A DNA stretch of 64,000 nt from Actinomadura rudentiformis. GTDB taxonomy: Bacteria > Actinomycetota > Actinomycetes > Streptosporangiales > Streptosporangiaceae. The position numbers were made by a program, and so were the translations under genes. Below are positions 49,121 to 57,950 of this stretch, piece after piece. The notes beneath the pieces are model-generated. The model had not been told where the DNA came from. It made no database searches and saw only the letters and a list, made by a program, of their open reading frames with translations. The first letter of the stretch is position 1. Each line of letters starts with the position of its first letter. Location: the NCBI RefSeq assembly GCF_008923185.1, contig NZ_WBMT01000012.1:124001-188000 (forward strand). The letters are read 5' to 3'.

Positions 49121-49885
49121 TCAGACGGGGGTCACATAGGCGCCCGAGATGCCGCCGTCCACCAGGAACTCGGAGGCGGTGATGAACGAGGCGTCGTCGG
49201 AGGCCAGGAAGGCCACGGCGGCGGCGATCTCGGTGGCTTCGGCGAAGCGTCCGGTGGGGATGTGGACCAGGCGGCGCGCGGCGCGTTCGGGGTCCTTGGC
49301 GAAGAGCTCCTGGAGGAGGGGAGTGTTGACCGGCCCCGGGCAGAGGGCGTTCACGCGGATGCCCTCGCGGGCGAACTGGACGCCCAGCTCGCGGGACATG
49401 GCCAGCACACCGCCCTTGGAGGCGGTGTAGGAGATCTGCGACGTGGCCGCGCCCATGACCGCCACGAACGAGGCGGTGTTGATGATGGAGCCCTTGCCCT
49501 GCTCGCGCATGTACGGGATCACGTGCTTGCAGCACAGGTAGACGCTCGTGAGGTTGACGTCCTGGACGCGCTTCCAGGCGTCCAGGCCGGTCTCCAGGAT
49601 CGAGTCGTCGTCGGGCGGGGAGATGCCCGCGTTGTTGAACGCGACGTCGATGCGCCCGAAGGCGTCGTGGGCCGCCTTGTAGAGGGCCTCGACCTCCGCC
49701 TCGGACGTGACGTCCACCTTGACGAAGAGGCCGTCGATCTCGGTCGCGGCGGCCTTCCCCGCGGCCTCGTCGAGGTCGGCGATCACGACCTTGGCGCCCT
49801 CCTCGGCGAAGCGCCGGGCGGTCGCCAGGCCGATGCCGCTGGCCCCGCCGGTCACGACGGCCACGCGGCCCTGCAAGCGCTGCAT
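49121..49885 (-). CDS. Short-chain dehydrogenase/reductase
   Basis: The 254-residue classical SDR has TGGASGIG (12-19), NNAGIS (about 88), and Tyr-x3-Lys in SYTASKGG (about 154-158), ending with ASDDASFITASEFLVDGG. It is NAD(P)-dependent. As the last gene of the permease-GS-aldehyde dehydrogenase operon it may oxidise an alcohol intermediate, such as the product of an amine pathway. The spacer before it consists of copies of the upstream gene's 3' end. Confidence 0.92.
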   Translation of the reverse strand: MQRLQGRVAVVTGGASGIGLATARRFAEEGAKVVIADLDEAAGKAAATEIDGLFVKVDVTSEAEVEALYKAAHDAFGRIDVAFNNAGISPPDDDSILETGLDAWKRVQDVNLTSVYLCCKHVIPYMREQGKGSIINTASFVAVMGAATSQISYTASKGGVLAMSRELGVQFAREGIRVNALCPGPVNTPLLQELFAKDPERAARRLVHIPTGRFAEATEIAAAVAFLASDDASFITASEFLVDGGISGAYVTPV

Positions 49886-49894
49886 CTCTCTCCT

Positions 49895-49965
49895 CAGTCT
49901 GTGGCGGTTCGGTCTGTGGGTGGTTTGGTCTGTGGCGATTCAGTGGGCTGGCGATTCAGTCGGTG
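49895..49965. repeat. Tandem micro-repeats between the aldehyde dehydrogenase and SDR genes
   Basis: GGCGATTCAGT occurs at 49934-49944 and 49950-49960, with related GTCTGTGG and GGTTCGG units on to 49895. The units resemble the 3' end of the aldehyde dehydrogenase gene (its ATCGCCACCGACTGA on the minus strand), again suggesting duplication of a gene end. Confidence 0.7.
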
Positions 49966-51317
49966 GCGATGAAGACGTTCTTGGTCTCGGTGAAGGCGTC
50001 CAGGGCGTCCGGGCCGAGCTCGCGGCCGAGGCCGGACTGCTTGAACCCGCCGAACGGGGTCCAGTAGCGGACGGACGAGTGGGAGTTGACCGAGAGGTTC
50101 CCGGCCTCGACGCCGCGGGCCATGCGGATGCCGCGGCCCAGGTCGCGCGTCCAGATCGAGCCGGCCAGGCCGTACGGGGTGTCGTTGGCGATCCGGACGG
50201 CGTCGGCCTCGTCGTCGAACGGGACGACCGTCACGACCGGGCCGAAGACCTCGTCGTGCCAGGCCGGGAGGGTGTCGTAGGCGGGCGTGGCCAGGACGGT
50301 GGGCGGGTACCAGAAGCCGGGGCCGTCGGGCGCCGTCCCCCGGAAGGCCACGGCGTCCTCGGGGACGTACGAGGCGACCTTGGTGCGGTGGGCGGCGCTG
50401 ATGAGCGGGCCGACCTCGGTCTCCGGGTCGCCCGGGTCGCCGACGACGACGTTCTGGACGGCTGGTTCGAGGAGTTCCATGAACCGGTCGTAGGCGGTGC
50501 GTTCGACGAGGATGCGGGAACGCGCGCAGCAGTCCTGCCCCGCGTTGTCGAAGACGGCGTAGGGCGCCGTGGCCGCGGCCTTCTCGAGGTCGGCGTCGGC
50601 GAAGACGATGTTGGCGTTCTTGCCGCCGAGCTCCAGCGTCACCCGCTTCACCTGGCGGCCGGCGGCCGCCATGATCTGCGTGCCGACGCGGGTGGAGCCG
50701 GTGAAGACGATCTTCTGGACGTCCGGGTGCTCGACCAGCCGCGCCCCGGCGACCGGACCGGCGCCGGGCAGGACCTGGAGCACGCCCTCGGGGATGCCCG
50801 CCTCCAGGGCCAGCTCGCCGATCCGCCGGGCGGTCAGCGGGGTCAGCTCGGCGGGCTTGACGATGACGGCGTTGCCCGCCGCGAGGGCGGGGGCCATGCC
50901 CCAGGCGAGGATCGGCATCGGGAAGTTCCACGGCACGATCACGCCGACGACGCCGAGCGGCTCGGCGAACGTCACGTCCAGGCCGCCCGGCACCGGGATC
51001 TGCCGCCCGAACTGCCGTTCCGGCGCCGCCGCGTAGTACGTGAGGACGTCGCGGACGTTGCCTGCCTCCCATCGGGCCTGGCCGATCGGATGTCCCGCGT
51101 TGGCGACCTCCAGCGCGGCGAGCTCGTCCACATGGGCGTCCACGGTGGCGGCGAAGGCGCGAAGGAGCCGGGCCCGGTCGTCCGGCGCCACGGACCGCCA
51201 TACCTGGAATGCCCGTTTGGCGCGTTCCACGGCCGCGTCGGTCTCCGCGGCCGACGCCAGGCGGACGGTCTCGACGACCTTCTCGGTCGCCGGGTTGATC
51301 ACATCGAAGTCGGTCAT
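49956..51317 (-). CDS. NAD-dependent aldehyde dehydrogenase (gamma-glutamylamino-aldehyde type)
   Basis: The ATG at 51317 gives 453 residues. Motifs: VPWNFPMPILAWGMAPALAAGN (split: VPWNFPMPILAW, APALAAGN), KPAELTPLTA, FTGSTRVGT, catalytic Glu in LELGGKNANI, and the thiol Cys in NAGQDCCARSR. It oxidises an aldehyde to the acid. Placed beside the PuuA-like glutamine synthetase, it fits the PuuC-type step on gamma-glutamyl-aminoaldehydes, although ethanolamine- or GABA-related substrates are possible. Confidence 0.92.
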   Translation of the reverse strand: MTDFDVINPATEKVVETVRLASAAETDAAVERAKRAFQVWRSVAPDDRARLLRAFAATVDAHVDELAALEVANAGHPIGQARWEAGNVRDVLTYYAAAPERQFGRQIPVPGGLDVTFAEPLGVVGVIVPWNFPMPILAWGMAPALAAGNAVIVKPAELTPLTARRIGELALEAGIPEGVLQVLPGAGPVAGARLVEHPDVQKIVFTGSTRVGTQIMAAAGRQVKRVTLELGGKNANIVFADADLEKAAATAPYAVFDNAGQDCCARSRILVERTAYDRFMELLEPAVQNVVVGDPGDPETEVGPLISAAHRTKVASYVPEDAVAFRGTAPDGPGFWYPPTVLATPAYDTLPAWHDEVFGPVVTVVPFDDEADAVRIANDTPYGLAGSIWTRDLGRGIRMARGVEAGNLSVNSHSSVRYWTPFGGFKQSGLGRELGPDALDAFTETKNVFIATD

Positions 51318-51372
51318 GGTCCCTCGGTCGCTCTTCCGATCGGTTGCTCTCGGGATCGGCTGCTCTTCCCGG

Positions 51373-52728
51373 TCACAGGCGTTCGAAGCCGCGGTGCAGC
51401 TCCCAGTCGGTGATCGCCCGGTCGTAGGCGTCCAGCTCGACCCGGGCGTAGTTGGCGTAGTGGTCGACGACCTCCTTGCCGAAGGCCTCCTGGGCCAGGG
51501 TGCTGCGATTCCAGTCGTCGGCCGCGTGGCGCAGCGTCCCGACGACGGTCTCCGCCTCGCTGGCGTAGGCGTTTCCGGTGTACGCCTCCTCAAGCGGCAG
51601 CTCGTTGTCGATGCCGTGCAACCCGGCGGCGATCAGCCCCGCGACCGCGAGGTAGGGGTTGACGTCGCCGCCGGGGACACGGTTCTCGACGCGGAGGGAC
51701 GGGCCGTGGCCGACGAGCCGGAGCGCGCAGGTGCGGTTGTCCACCCCCCACTTGATCGCCGTAGGCGCGAAGGAACCCGGCTGGTAGCGCTTGTAGGAGT
51801 TGATGTTCGGCGCGTACAGCAGGGTGAAGTCGCGCATGGCCGCCTGCTGGCCGGCGATGAAGTGCTCGCCGATCTTGGACAGCCCGTACGGACCGTCGCC
51901 CGCCATCACCAGCGACCCGTCCCGGCCCCTGATCGAGATGTGGATGTGGCAGGAGTTGCCCTCACGCTCGTCAGGCTTGGCCATGAACGTGATCGACATC
52001 CCCTCCTGGGCGGCGATCTCCTTCGCACCGGTCTTGTAGAGCACATGGTTGTCGCACGTGGCCAGTGCGTCTGTGAAGCGGAAGGCGATCTCGTGCTGCC
52101 CGAGGTTGCATTCGCCTTTGGCCGACTCCACGTACATCCCGGCGCCCGCCATGCCGTTACGGATCCGGCGTAGCAGAGGCTCGACCCGCGCGCCGCCGAG
52201 CAGCGAGTAGTCGACGTTGTACTGGTTGGCCGGAGTGAGGCCCTTGTACGACTTGTTCCAGGCCTCCTCGTAGGAGTCCTGGTAGACGATGAACTCCAGC
52301 TCCGTGCCGACGTACGCGCCCCATCCCCGTTCGGCCAGCCGGTCGAGCTGGCGCCGCAGGATCTGCCTCGGCGAGGCGAGCACCGGGGCGCCGTCCTCCC
52401 AGACCAGGTCGGCGAAGACCAGCGCCGCGCCCTCCTGCCAGGGGATGCGGCGCAACGTGCTCATGTCGGGCCGCATGACGAAGTCGCCGTAACCCCGGTC
52501 CCAGGACGACATGTCGTAGCCGTCCACGGTGTTCATGTCGACGTCCACGGCCAGCAGGTAGTTGCACCCCTCCGAACCGTGCCCGGCGACCTCCTCCAGG
52601 AAATAGCGCGCCGACAGGCGCTTGCCCTGGAGCCGGCCCTGCATGTCGGTGATCGCGATGATGACGGTGTCGATCTGGCCTGCTTCGGCCTCGACCCACA
52701 GTTGTTCCAGGCTGAGCGATGGGTGCAC
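51373..52728 (-). CDS. Glutamine synthetase-like gamma-glutamylamine ligase (PuuA/GlnA3-GlnA4 type)
   Basis: The GTG at 52728 (GAAGG upstream) gives 451 residues. It has the GS beta-grasp and catalytic domains: ITDMQGRLQGKRLSARYF, VGTELEFIVYQDSYEEAW, KGECNLGQHEIAFRF, GNSCHIHIS, and NINSYKRYQPGSFAPT, PSLRVENRVPGGDVNPYLA. These are GS-fold ATP and metal sites, but the loops resemble the polyamine or monoamine gamma-glutamylating paralogues rather than GlnA, and its permease, aldehyde dehydrogenase and SDR neighbours agree. It would attach glutamate to an amine such as putrescine, cadaverine or ethanolamine. Confidence 0.9.
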   Translation of the reverse strand: MHPSLSLEQLWVEAEAGQIDTVIIAITDMQGRLQGKRLSARYFLEEVAGHGSEGCNYLLAVDVDMNTVDGYDMSSWDRGYGDFVMRPDMSTLRRIPWQEGAALVFADLVWEDGAPVLASPRQILRRQLDRLAERGWGAYVGTELEFIVYQDSYEEAWNKSYKGLTPANQYNVDYSLLGGARVEPLLRRIRNGMAGAGMYVESAKGECNLGQHEIAFRFTDALATCDNHVLYKTGAKEIAAQEGMSITFMAKPDEREGNSCHIHISIRGRDGSLVMAGDGPYGLSKIGEHFIAGQQAAMRDFTLLYAPNINSYKRYQPGSFAPTAIKWGVDNRTCALRLVGHGPSLRVENRVPGGDVNPYLAVAGLIAAGLHGIDNELPLEEAYTGNAYASEAETVVGTLRHAADDWNRSTLAQEAFGKEVVDHYANYARVELDAYDRAITDWELHRGFERL

Positions 52729-52760
52729 GGAGCCACCTTCCGGTTGGCCGGCCGGCCGAC

Positions 52761-54299
52761 TTAGCCGACGGACTTCAAGTCTTCCTCGATGGCGGCCAGT
52801 TCCGCCGCACTGCCCTGCACCTTCGGTCCCGTGAACCAGCGGCGCGCCGACACCAGCCACCACAGGCCTGCCCCGCCCAGCACCACCAGGACGGCGACCG
52901 GCGCGTAGTTGAAGGTGTCCTTGGTGATCGGGTTGACGGGCGGCAGCATGAACAACACCGAGATGAACACCACCCAGACCACCGCCACGATCCCTACTGG
53001 CCGTCCCCACTTGCCGAGGTGCCAGGGACCGCGCTGGAACCGGTCGCCTTGCCGCAGCCGCAGGAACGTCGGGATCACGTAGGCGATGTACAGGCCGATC
53101 ACCGCCACGGACGTGACGGCCAGGTAGGCGGTCTTGTTCCAGATGGCCGGCAGTGCCAGCACCCACGCGCCGCCCGCCGCCAGCCAGATCGCGTTGGTGG
53201 GGGTACGGGTGCGCTTGTTGATGGCGTGCCAGATCCTCGAGAACGGCAGCGCGCCGTCCCGCGAGAACGCGTAGATCATCCGGGAGTTGGCGGTGACCGA
53301 GGCCATGCCGCAGAAGAACTGCGCCACGAACGAGATGAGGATCAGCAGCTTGCCGGTGGTCTCCCCGGCCGCCGCGACGAAGATCTCCGCCGGGCCGCCG
53401 GTCAGCGACTTGTCGTAGTCCTGGATCGCGAACGTCACGCCGAGCAGCAGGATCCAGCCGGCGATCACCGACACCAGCACCGAGTTGACGATGCCCTTGG
53501 GGCCGCTGCGCGCGGCGTCCCGGGTCTCCTCGGTCATGTGCGCGGACGCGTCGTATCCGGTCATCGTGTACTGGGCGAGCAGGAGGCCGATCAACGCCGC
53601 GTACCCGCCGTACTGCCAGCCGGTGCCGTTGACGAACTCGGTGAACACGAACTCCGCCGACTGGTGCTTCGCCGGTTTGACCACCAGCACCCCGACGACG
53701 ACCGCGACCCCGACGACGTGCCACCACACGCTGACGGTGCCGAGCAGCGCCACCAGCTTCACGCCGAACTGGTTGACCAGCGCGTGCGCCGCCAGGATCA
53801 CCGTGAACAGGATGAACGTGTGCCCGAGCGACACCGAGTACCCGAACTGCAGGTCGAGCAGCGGGTTCAGGAACGCCGCCGAGCCATAGACGATCGCCGC
53901 CGTCACCGCGACCTGGCCGATGAAGTTGAACCAGCCGGTGAACCACGACCACGCCGCGCTGTTGGACGGCGCCAGCTTGGCCGCCCAGTAATAGAGGCCG
54001 CCCGCCGTGGGATAGCTGGAGCACACCTCGGCCATGGCGAGCGCCACCAGGAGCGTCATGGCGCCGACGAACAGCCAGCCCCAGGTGATCACCACCGGTC
54101 CGCCGCCGGACAGGCCGATCGTGTAGGAGGTCAGGCAGCCGCTGAGCACCGAGATGATGGTGAACGAGACCGCGAAGTTGGAGAAGCCGGACATCGAACG
54201 GCTGAGCTCCTGGGCGTAGCCCAGCTCGTGCAGCCGCTTTTCGTCGTCGGATAGGGAATCGGGCGAGGGCGAGGACGCCTTGTGCTCGTCGATGCTCAC
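52761..54299 (-). CDS. APC-superfamily amino acid/amine permease
   Basis: From the GTG at 54299 (AGGAGG upstream) the 512-residue protein has 12 or more membrane helices with the APC pattern: FSNFAVSFTIISVLSGCLTS (helix 1), AEVCSSYPTAGGLYYWAAKL, GYDASAHMTEETRDAARSGP. It resembles the GabP/choline/polyamine permease branch (ACT family). It is the first gene of the minus-strand operon and probably imports the amine used by the glutamine synthetase-like enzyme. Confidence 0.93.
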   Translation of the reverse strand: MSIDEHKASSPSPDSLSDDEKRLHELGYAQELSRSMSGFSNFAVSFTIISVLSGCLTSYTIGLSGGGPVVITWGWLFVGAMTLLVALAMAEVCSSYPTAGGLYYWAAKLAPSNSAAWSWFTGWFNFIGQVAVTAAIVYGSAAFLNPLLDLQFGYSVSLGHTFILFTVILAAHALVNQFGVKLVALLGTVSVWWHVVGVAVVVGVLVVKPAKHQSAEFVFTEFVNGTGWQYGGYAALIGLLLAQYTMTGYDASAHMTEETRDAARSGPKGIVNSVLVSVIAGWILLLGVTFAIQDYDKSLTGGPAEIFVAAAGETTGKLLILISFVAQFFCGMASVTANSRMIYAFSRDGALPFSRIWHAINKRTRTPTNAIWLAAGGAWVLALPAIWNKTAYLAVTSVAVIGLYIAYVIPTFLRLRQGDRFQRGPWHLGKWGRPVGIVAVVWVVFISVLFMLPPVNPITKDTFNYAPVAVLVVLGGAGLWWLVSARRWFTGPKVQGSAAELAAIEEDLKSVG

Positions 54300-54313
54300 G
54301 AGCGCCTCCTAGC

Positions 54314-54343
54314 AGTCCGTACGGGTCCGTACGAGTCCGTACC
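54314..54343. repeat. 10-bp tandem triplet upstream of the permease gene
   Basis: AGTCCGTACG, GGTCCGTACG and AGTCCGTACC follow each other at 54314-54343, about 15 bases from the permease GTG. It is one of several short tandem repeats in spacers just before starts in this window. Confidence 0.85.
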
Positions 54344-54380
54344 GGGGTTGGACCTGCGGGATTAGCACGTCATAAACGGG

Positions 54381-54398
54381 CTAATGTCAGACCATTAG
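54381..54398. promoter_or_regulatory. Operator dyad between the permease and FadR-type genes
   Basis: CTAATG (54381-54386) and CATTAG (54393-54398) are perfect arms around TCAGAC, with a further ATTAG half-site at 54361. It lies between divergent genes and is a likely site for the FadR-family regulator. Confidence 0.65.
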
Positions 54399-54489
54399 TG
54401 GTGACGAGCACGTTCGCGTCAAGACCCGTGGCCACGCGAAACAGACATGTAACGTGGCTCCCGACGTTGGGGGGCGGTGAAAGGCGGCG

Positions 54490-55254
54490 ATGCTGGGCGA
54501 CACCGGGGAGTCCTCACCCCCACCGGGCGCCGAACCGGGCACCGCGGGGATCAGCGCCGTGTTCCGTCCCGTCCGGGCCGGGAACGCCTTCGAGGAAACC
54601 GTCGAGCGGCTGCTCCAGGTCATCAAGCTGGGTGTCGTCGGCCACGGCGAGCGGCTGCCCCCTGAACGCGAGCTCGCGCCGCGGCTCGGCGTGAGCCGGG
54701 TGACGTTGCGGGAGGCGATCCGGGCACTCCAGCAGGAGGGGTACGTGGAGTCCCGGCGCGGCCGCGCCGGCGGCACGTTCGTGACCTACCGGCCGCCCCG
54801 CCCCCGCCGCGGTGATCTCGCCAGGGTCGCGGCCGGGCACGGAGAGCAGCTCACCGACGCGCTCACGTTCCGGATGGCGGTCGAGACCGGGGCCGCCATA
54901 CATCTGGCCTCCACCGGCCTGGAGCCGGCCCAGGCGGCCCGCCTGCGCGCCGCCCTGGAGGCCGTCAACACGGCGAACGAGGCGGACTACCGGCGGCTGG
55001 ACACGATCTTCCACCTCACGGTCGCCGAGCTGACCGGCTCGGAGCTGCTGTCGGCCGCCTGCACCGACGCGCGGATGCGGGTCACCGACCTCCTCAACGC
55101 CATCCCGGTCCTGCAGCGCAACATCGAGCACGCCGCCGTCCAGCACGCCGCGATCGTCGACGCCGTCCTGGCCGGCGATCCCGAAGCCGCACGCCGTGCC
55201 GTTGCCGAACATCTGGAGGGCACCGCGGCCTTGCTGCGCGGCTTCCTCGCCTAG
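54490..55254 (+). CDS. FadR/GntR-family regulator of the amine operon
   Basis: The 254-residue regulator has an N-terminal winged helix (FEETVERLLQVIKLGVV, LPPERELAPRLGVSRVTLREAI, GYVESRRGRAGGTFV) and a C-terminal FCD ligand-binding domain (HLASTGLEPAQAARLRAALE, YRRLDTIFHLTVAELTGSEL, NIEHAAVQHAAIVDAVLAGD) with the His residues that bind metal in this class. It is divergent from the permease-GS-ALDH-SDR operon and probably represses it via the dyad at 54381-54398. A comparable EpuR-type regulator controls polyamine genes in Streptomyces. Confidence 0.9.
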   Translation: MLGDTGESSPPPGAEPGTAGISAVFRPVRAGNAFEETVERLLQVIKLGVVGHGERLPPERELAPRLGVSRVTLREAIRALQQEGYVESRRGRAGGTFVTYRPPRPRRGDLARVAAGHGEQLTDALTFRMAVETGAAIHLASTGLEPAQAARLRAALEAVNTANEADYRRLDTIFHLTVAELTGSELLSAACTDARMRVTDLLNAIPVLQRNIEHAAVQHAAIVDAVLAGDPEAARRAVAEHLEGTAALLRGFLA

Positions 55255-55428
55255 CCCAGCGCGTGTCGTGCCGCTGCTCCGACGGGGGGTGCGCTCCGCG
55301 GCTTCTTGCCCAAGTTTGTGGGCCGTGAAGTGAACTCGTACGCGGTTGCCGTGCGTTTCCCATAACGTACGCTGAACGGGTCGTTGGAGATCACGAGTCG
55401 CCGGTATTCACGAGGGGGACGCGCACGC

Positions 55429-56742
55429 ATGGAGTTGCTGCTCTGGGTGGCAGGTGTGCTCGGGTTCTTCCTGTGCCTCATGGGTTCCATCGCGCTGCAC
55501 GAGCTGGGGCACTTCTCGTTCGCCAAGAAGTTCGGCGTGCGAACCACCCAGTTCATGGTCGGTTTCGGGCCGACGATGTGGTCCCGGACCAAGGGCGAGA
55601 CCGAGTACGGGATCAAGTGGATCCCGCTGGGCGGCTACATCCGCATGATCGGGATGCTCCCGCCGCGCAAGGGCGACGCCCCCGGCCAGGTGCGCCAGGT
55701 CAGCACCGGGCCGTGGCAGGGGCTGATCGAGTCCGCCCGCGGCGCGGCGCTGGAGGAGGTCCGTCCCGGCGACGAGAACCGGGTCTTCTACGCCAAGAAG
55801 TGGTGGCAGAAGCTCACCATCATGTTCGGCGGCCCGGCCATGAACCTGCTGCTCGCGGTGCTCTTCTTCGCGATCCTGATCATGGGCATCGGCCAGGAGA
55901 ACCGCGTCGCCCGGCCGGTCGTCAGCGCGGTCAGCGAGTGCGTCGTCCCGGCCGCCCAGGCGACCGCGAAGTGCCCGGCGGGCGCCACGCCCACCCCGGC
56001 CGCCAAGGTCGGCATCAAGCCCAATGACCGCTTCGTCTCGTTCGCGGGCCAGAAGATCGAGAACTACCCGCAGCTGCAGACCCTGATCCGCGACTCGGCC
56101 GGCAAGACCGTGCCGGTGGTGGTCGACCGCGGCGGGCAGCAGGTCTCCCTGCAGGTCCCGATCATCAAGAACCAGATGCCCGACCTCAAGGACGAGACCA
56201 AGACCGTCACGGTCGGGTTCCTCGGCATCACGCCGCTGCAGGAGTACACCTACGAGCGGCAGGGGCCGGTCGCGGTGGCCGAGCAGTTCGGCTCGATGAC
56301 GGCGCACACGGCCGGGGCGCTGGTGCGCATGCCGCAGAAGATGGTCGGCGTCTGGCACGCCGCGTTCGGCGACGAGAAGCGCGACCCCAACGGGCCGGTC
56401 GGCGTCGTCGGGGTCAGCAGGCTGGGCGGCGAGGTCGTCGCCGCCGAATGGCCCACCAAGCGCAAGATCGCGATCTTCATCGGCCTGCTCGGCTCGATCA
56501 ACCTCGCGATCGGGATGTTCAACCTGGTGCCGCTGCTGCCGCTGGACGGCGGCCACATGGCCGGGGCGCTGCTGGAGGGGTTGAAGAAGTTCTTCGCCAG
56601 GCTCTTCGGCCGTCCCGACCCCGGCTACGTCGACGTCGCCAAGGCGCTGCCGCTGACCTACGTGATGGCCGCCATCATGATCGTCATGGGTGGGCTGCTG
56701 ATCTACGCCGACCTGGTCAATCCCATCAGGCTCTCGGGCTAG
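55429..56742 (+). CDS. rip: Site-2 intramembrane metalloprotease (RseP/Rip family)
   Basis: The ATG at 55429, after GAGGGGGA, gives 437 residues. The zinc site is HELGH (His24, Glu25, His28) in helix 1, and the third ligand lies in LVPLLPLDGGHMAG near residue 370. A PDZ domain lies between (GIKPNDRFVSFAGQKIENYP). Such proteases cleave anti-sigma factors and signal peptides in the membrane; in mycobacteria Rip1 acts on several anti-sigma factors. The usual dxr and ispG neighbours are not present here. Confidence 0.94.
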   Translation: MELLLWVAGVLGFFLCLMGSIALHELGHFSFAKKFGVRTTQFMVGFGPTMWSRTKGETEYGIKWIPLGGYIRMIGMLPPRKGDAPGQVRQVSTGPWQGLIESARGAALEEVRPGDENRVFYAKKWWQKLTIMFGGPAMNLLLAVLFFAILIMGIGQENRVARPVVSAVSECVVPAAQATAKCPAGATPTPAAKVGIKPNDRFVSFAGQKIENYPQLQTLIRDSAGKTVPVVVDRGGQQVSLQVPIIKNQMPDLKDETKTVTVGFLGITPLQEYTYERQGPVAVAEQFGSMTAHTAGALVRMPQKMVGVWHAAFGDEKRDPNGPVGVVGVSRLGGEVVAAEWPTKRKIAIFIGLLGSINLAIGMFNLVPLLPLDGGHMAGALLEGLKKFFARLFGRPDPGYVDVAKALPLTYVMAAIMIVMGGLLIYADLVNPIRLSG

Positions 56743-57851
56743 CCCGGCCCTCCCCAGGCTTCGAGGGGCATCTCGCCGGTCTTGTGGAAGGCCCGCAGGC
56801 TCTCCAGGTACGGCCCGACGACCAGGCCCTTCTCCGCCAGCCAGGCGTCCGAGCCGTAGGTGTGGGCATAACGCTCGGCGCCGTCGCAGATCAGCGTGAC
56901 CACGCTGCCGCGTTCGCCGCGCGCCAGCATCTCGGCGATGAGCCCGGCCACGCCCCACATGTTGGTACCGGTCGAGCCGCCCACGCTGCGCCCGGTGACC
57001 TCGCTCGTCCAGCGCATCGCCGCGATGGACGCCGCGTCCGGCACCTGGATCATCCGGTCGATCACGGTCGGCAGGAACGACGGCTCCACCCGCGGCCGCC
57101 CGATGCCCTCGATGCGCGAACCCGGGGCCGTCCGGAACCGGTCGTCGTCGGCGAACCCGCCGAAGAACGCCGAGCCCTCCGGGTCGACCACGGCGACCCT
57201 GGTCTGGAAGCGCCGGTACCGCGCGTACCGCCCGATCGTGGCCGAGGTGCCGCCGGTGCCCGCGCCGACCACGATCCAGGACGGCTCCGGAAACCGTTCC
57301 AGCGACAGCTGCTCGAAGATCGACTCGGCGATGTTGTTGTTGCCGCGCCAGTCGGTGGCCCGCTCGGCGTAGGTGAACTGGTCCATGAAGTGCCCGTCGC
57401 ACTCCTGCGCCAGCCGCCGCGACTCGTCGTAGATCGACGACGGGTCGTCCACCAGATGGCAGCGGCCGCCGTAGAACTCGATCAGCTCGATCTTCTCCGG
57501 GCTGGTCGTCGCCGGCATCACCGCGATGAACGGCAGCCCGATCAGCCGGGCGAAGTACGCCTCGCTGACCGCCGTCGATCCGCTGGACGCCTCGATGATG
57601 GTGGTCCCAGCGTGGATCCAGCCGTTCGCCAGCCCGTACAGGAACAACGACCGCGCCAGCCGGTGCTTCAACGATCCGGTCGGGTGGACGGACTCGTCCT
57701 TGAGGTAGAGGTCGATGCCCCACTCGGGCGGCAGCGGGAACACGTGCAGGTGGGTGTCGGCGCTGCGGTTGGCGTCGGCCTCGACCTTGCGGATCGCCTC
57801 GGAGATCCACGCGCGGCCCCCGGGATCGCAGCGGTCCACAATGCGGCTCAT
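56739..57851 (-). CDS. PLP-dependent beta-synthase fold enzyme, Cds1 (L-cysteine desulfhydrase)-like
   Basis: The ATG at 57851 (GGAGGTGG upstream) gives 370 residues. It is of the cysteine synthase/CBS fold: PLP Lys62 in HPTGSLKHR, glycine-loop SSGSTAVSEAY near 84-95, VGAGTGGTSATIG, and the Arg/Asp-rich EGIGRP tail. Its closest named relatives are Cds1 proteins of mycobacteria, which produce H2S and pyruvate from cysteine. It is convergent with the protease gene, overlapping by four bases. Confidence 0.87.
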   Translation of the reverse strand: MSRIVDRCDPGGRAWISEAIRKVEADANRSADTHLHVFPLPPEWGIDLYLKDESVHPTGSLKHRLARSLFLYGLANGWIHAGTTIIEASSGSTAVSEAYFARLIGLPFIAVMPATTSPEKIELIEFYGGRCHLVDDPSSIYDESRRLAQECDGHFMDQFTYAERATDWRGNNNIAESIFEQLSLERFPEPSWIVVGAGTGGTSATIGRYARYRRFQTRVAVVDPEGSAFFGGFADDDRFRTAPGSRIEGIGRPRVEPSFLPTVIDRMIQVPDAASIAAMRWTSEVTGRSVGGSTGTNMWGVAGLIAEMLARGERGSVVTLICDGAERYAHTYGSDAWLAEKGLVVGPYLESLRAFHKTGEMPLEAWGGPG

Positions 57852-57950
57852 CCCCGCCACCTCCCTCGTTGCCCTCAGGTAACCCCTGATCGGCGTGCTC
57901 TTAACGATATCTGTGCATGTCGCAGGGCATGATTGGGGGACGGGGGTCTC

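Noticed and set aside
51373..54024. An 883-codon minus-strand frame that would fuse permease and glutamine synthetase
   Set aside because: The first 430 codons are an out-of-frame reading of the permease gene; the glutamine synthetase has its own GTG and ribosome site at 52728.
55408..57810. An 800-codon minus-strand open frame over the protease and Cds1 genes
   Set aside because: It is antisense to the protease and out of frame with Cds1; composition is that of high-GC shadow frames.
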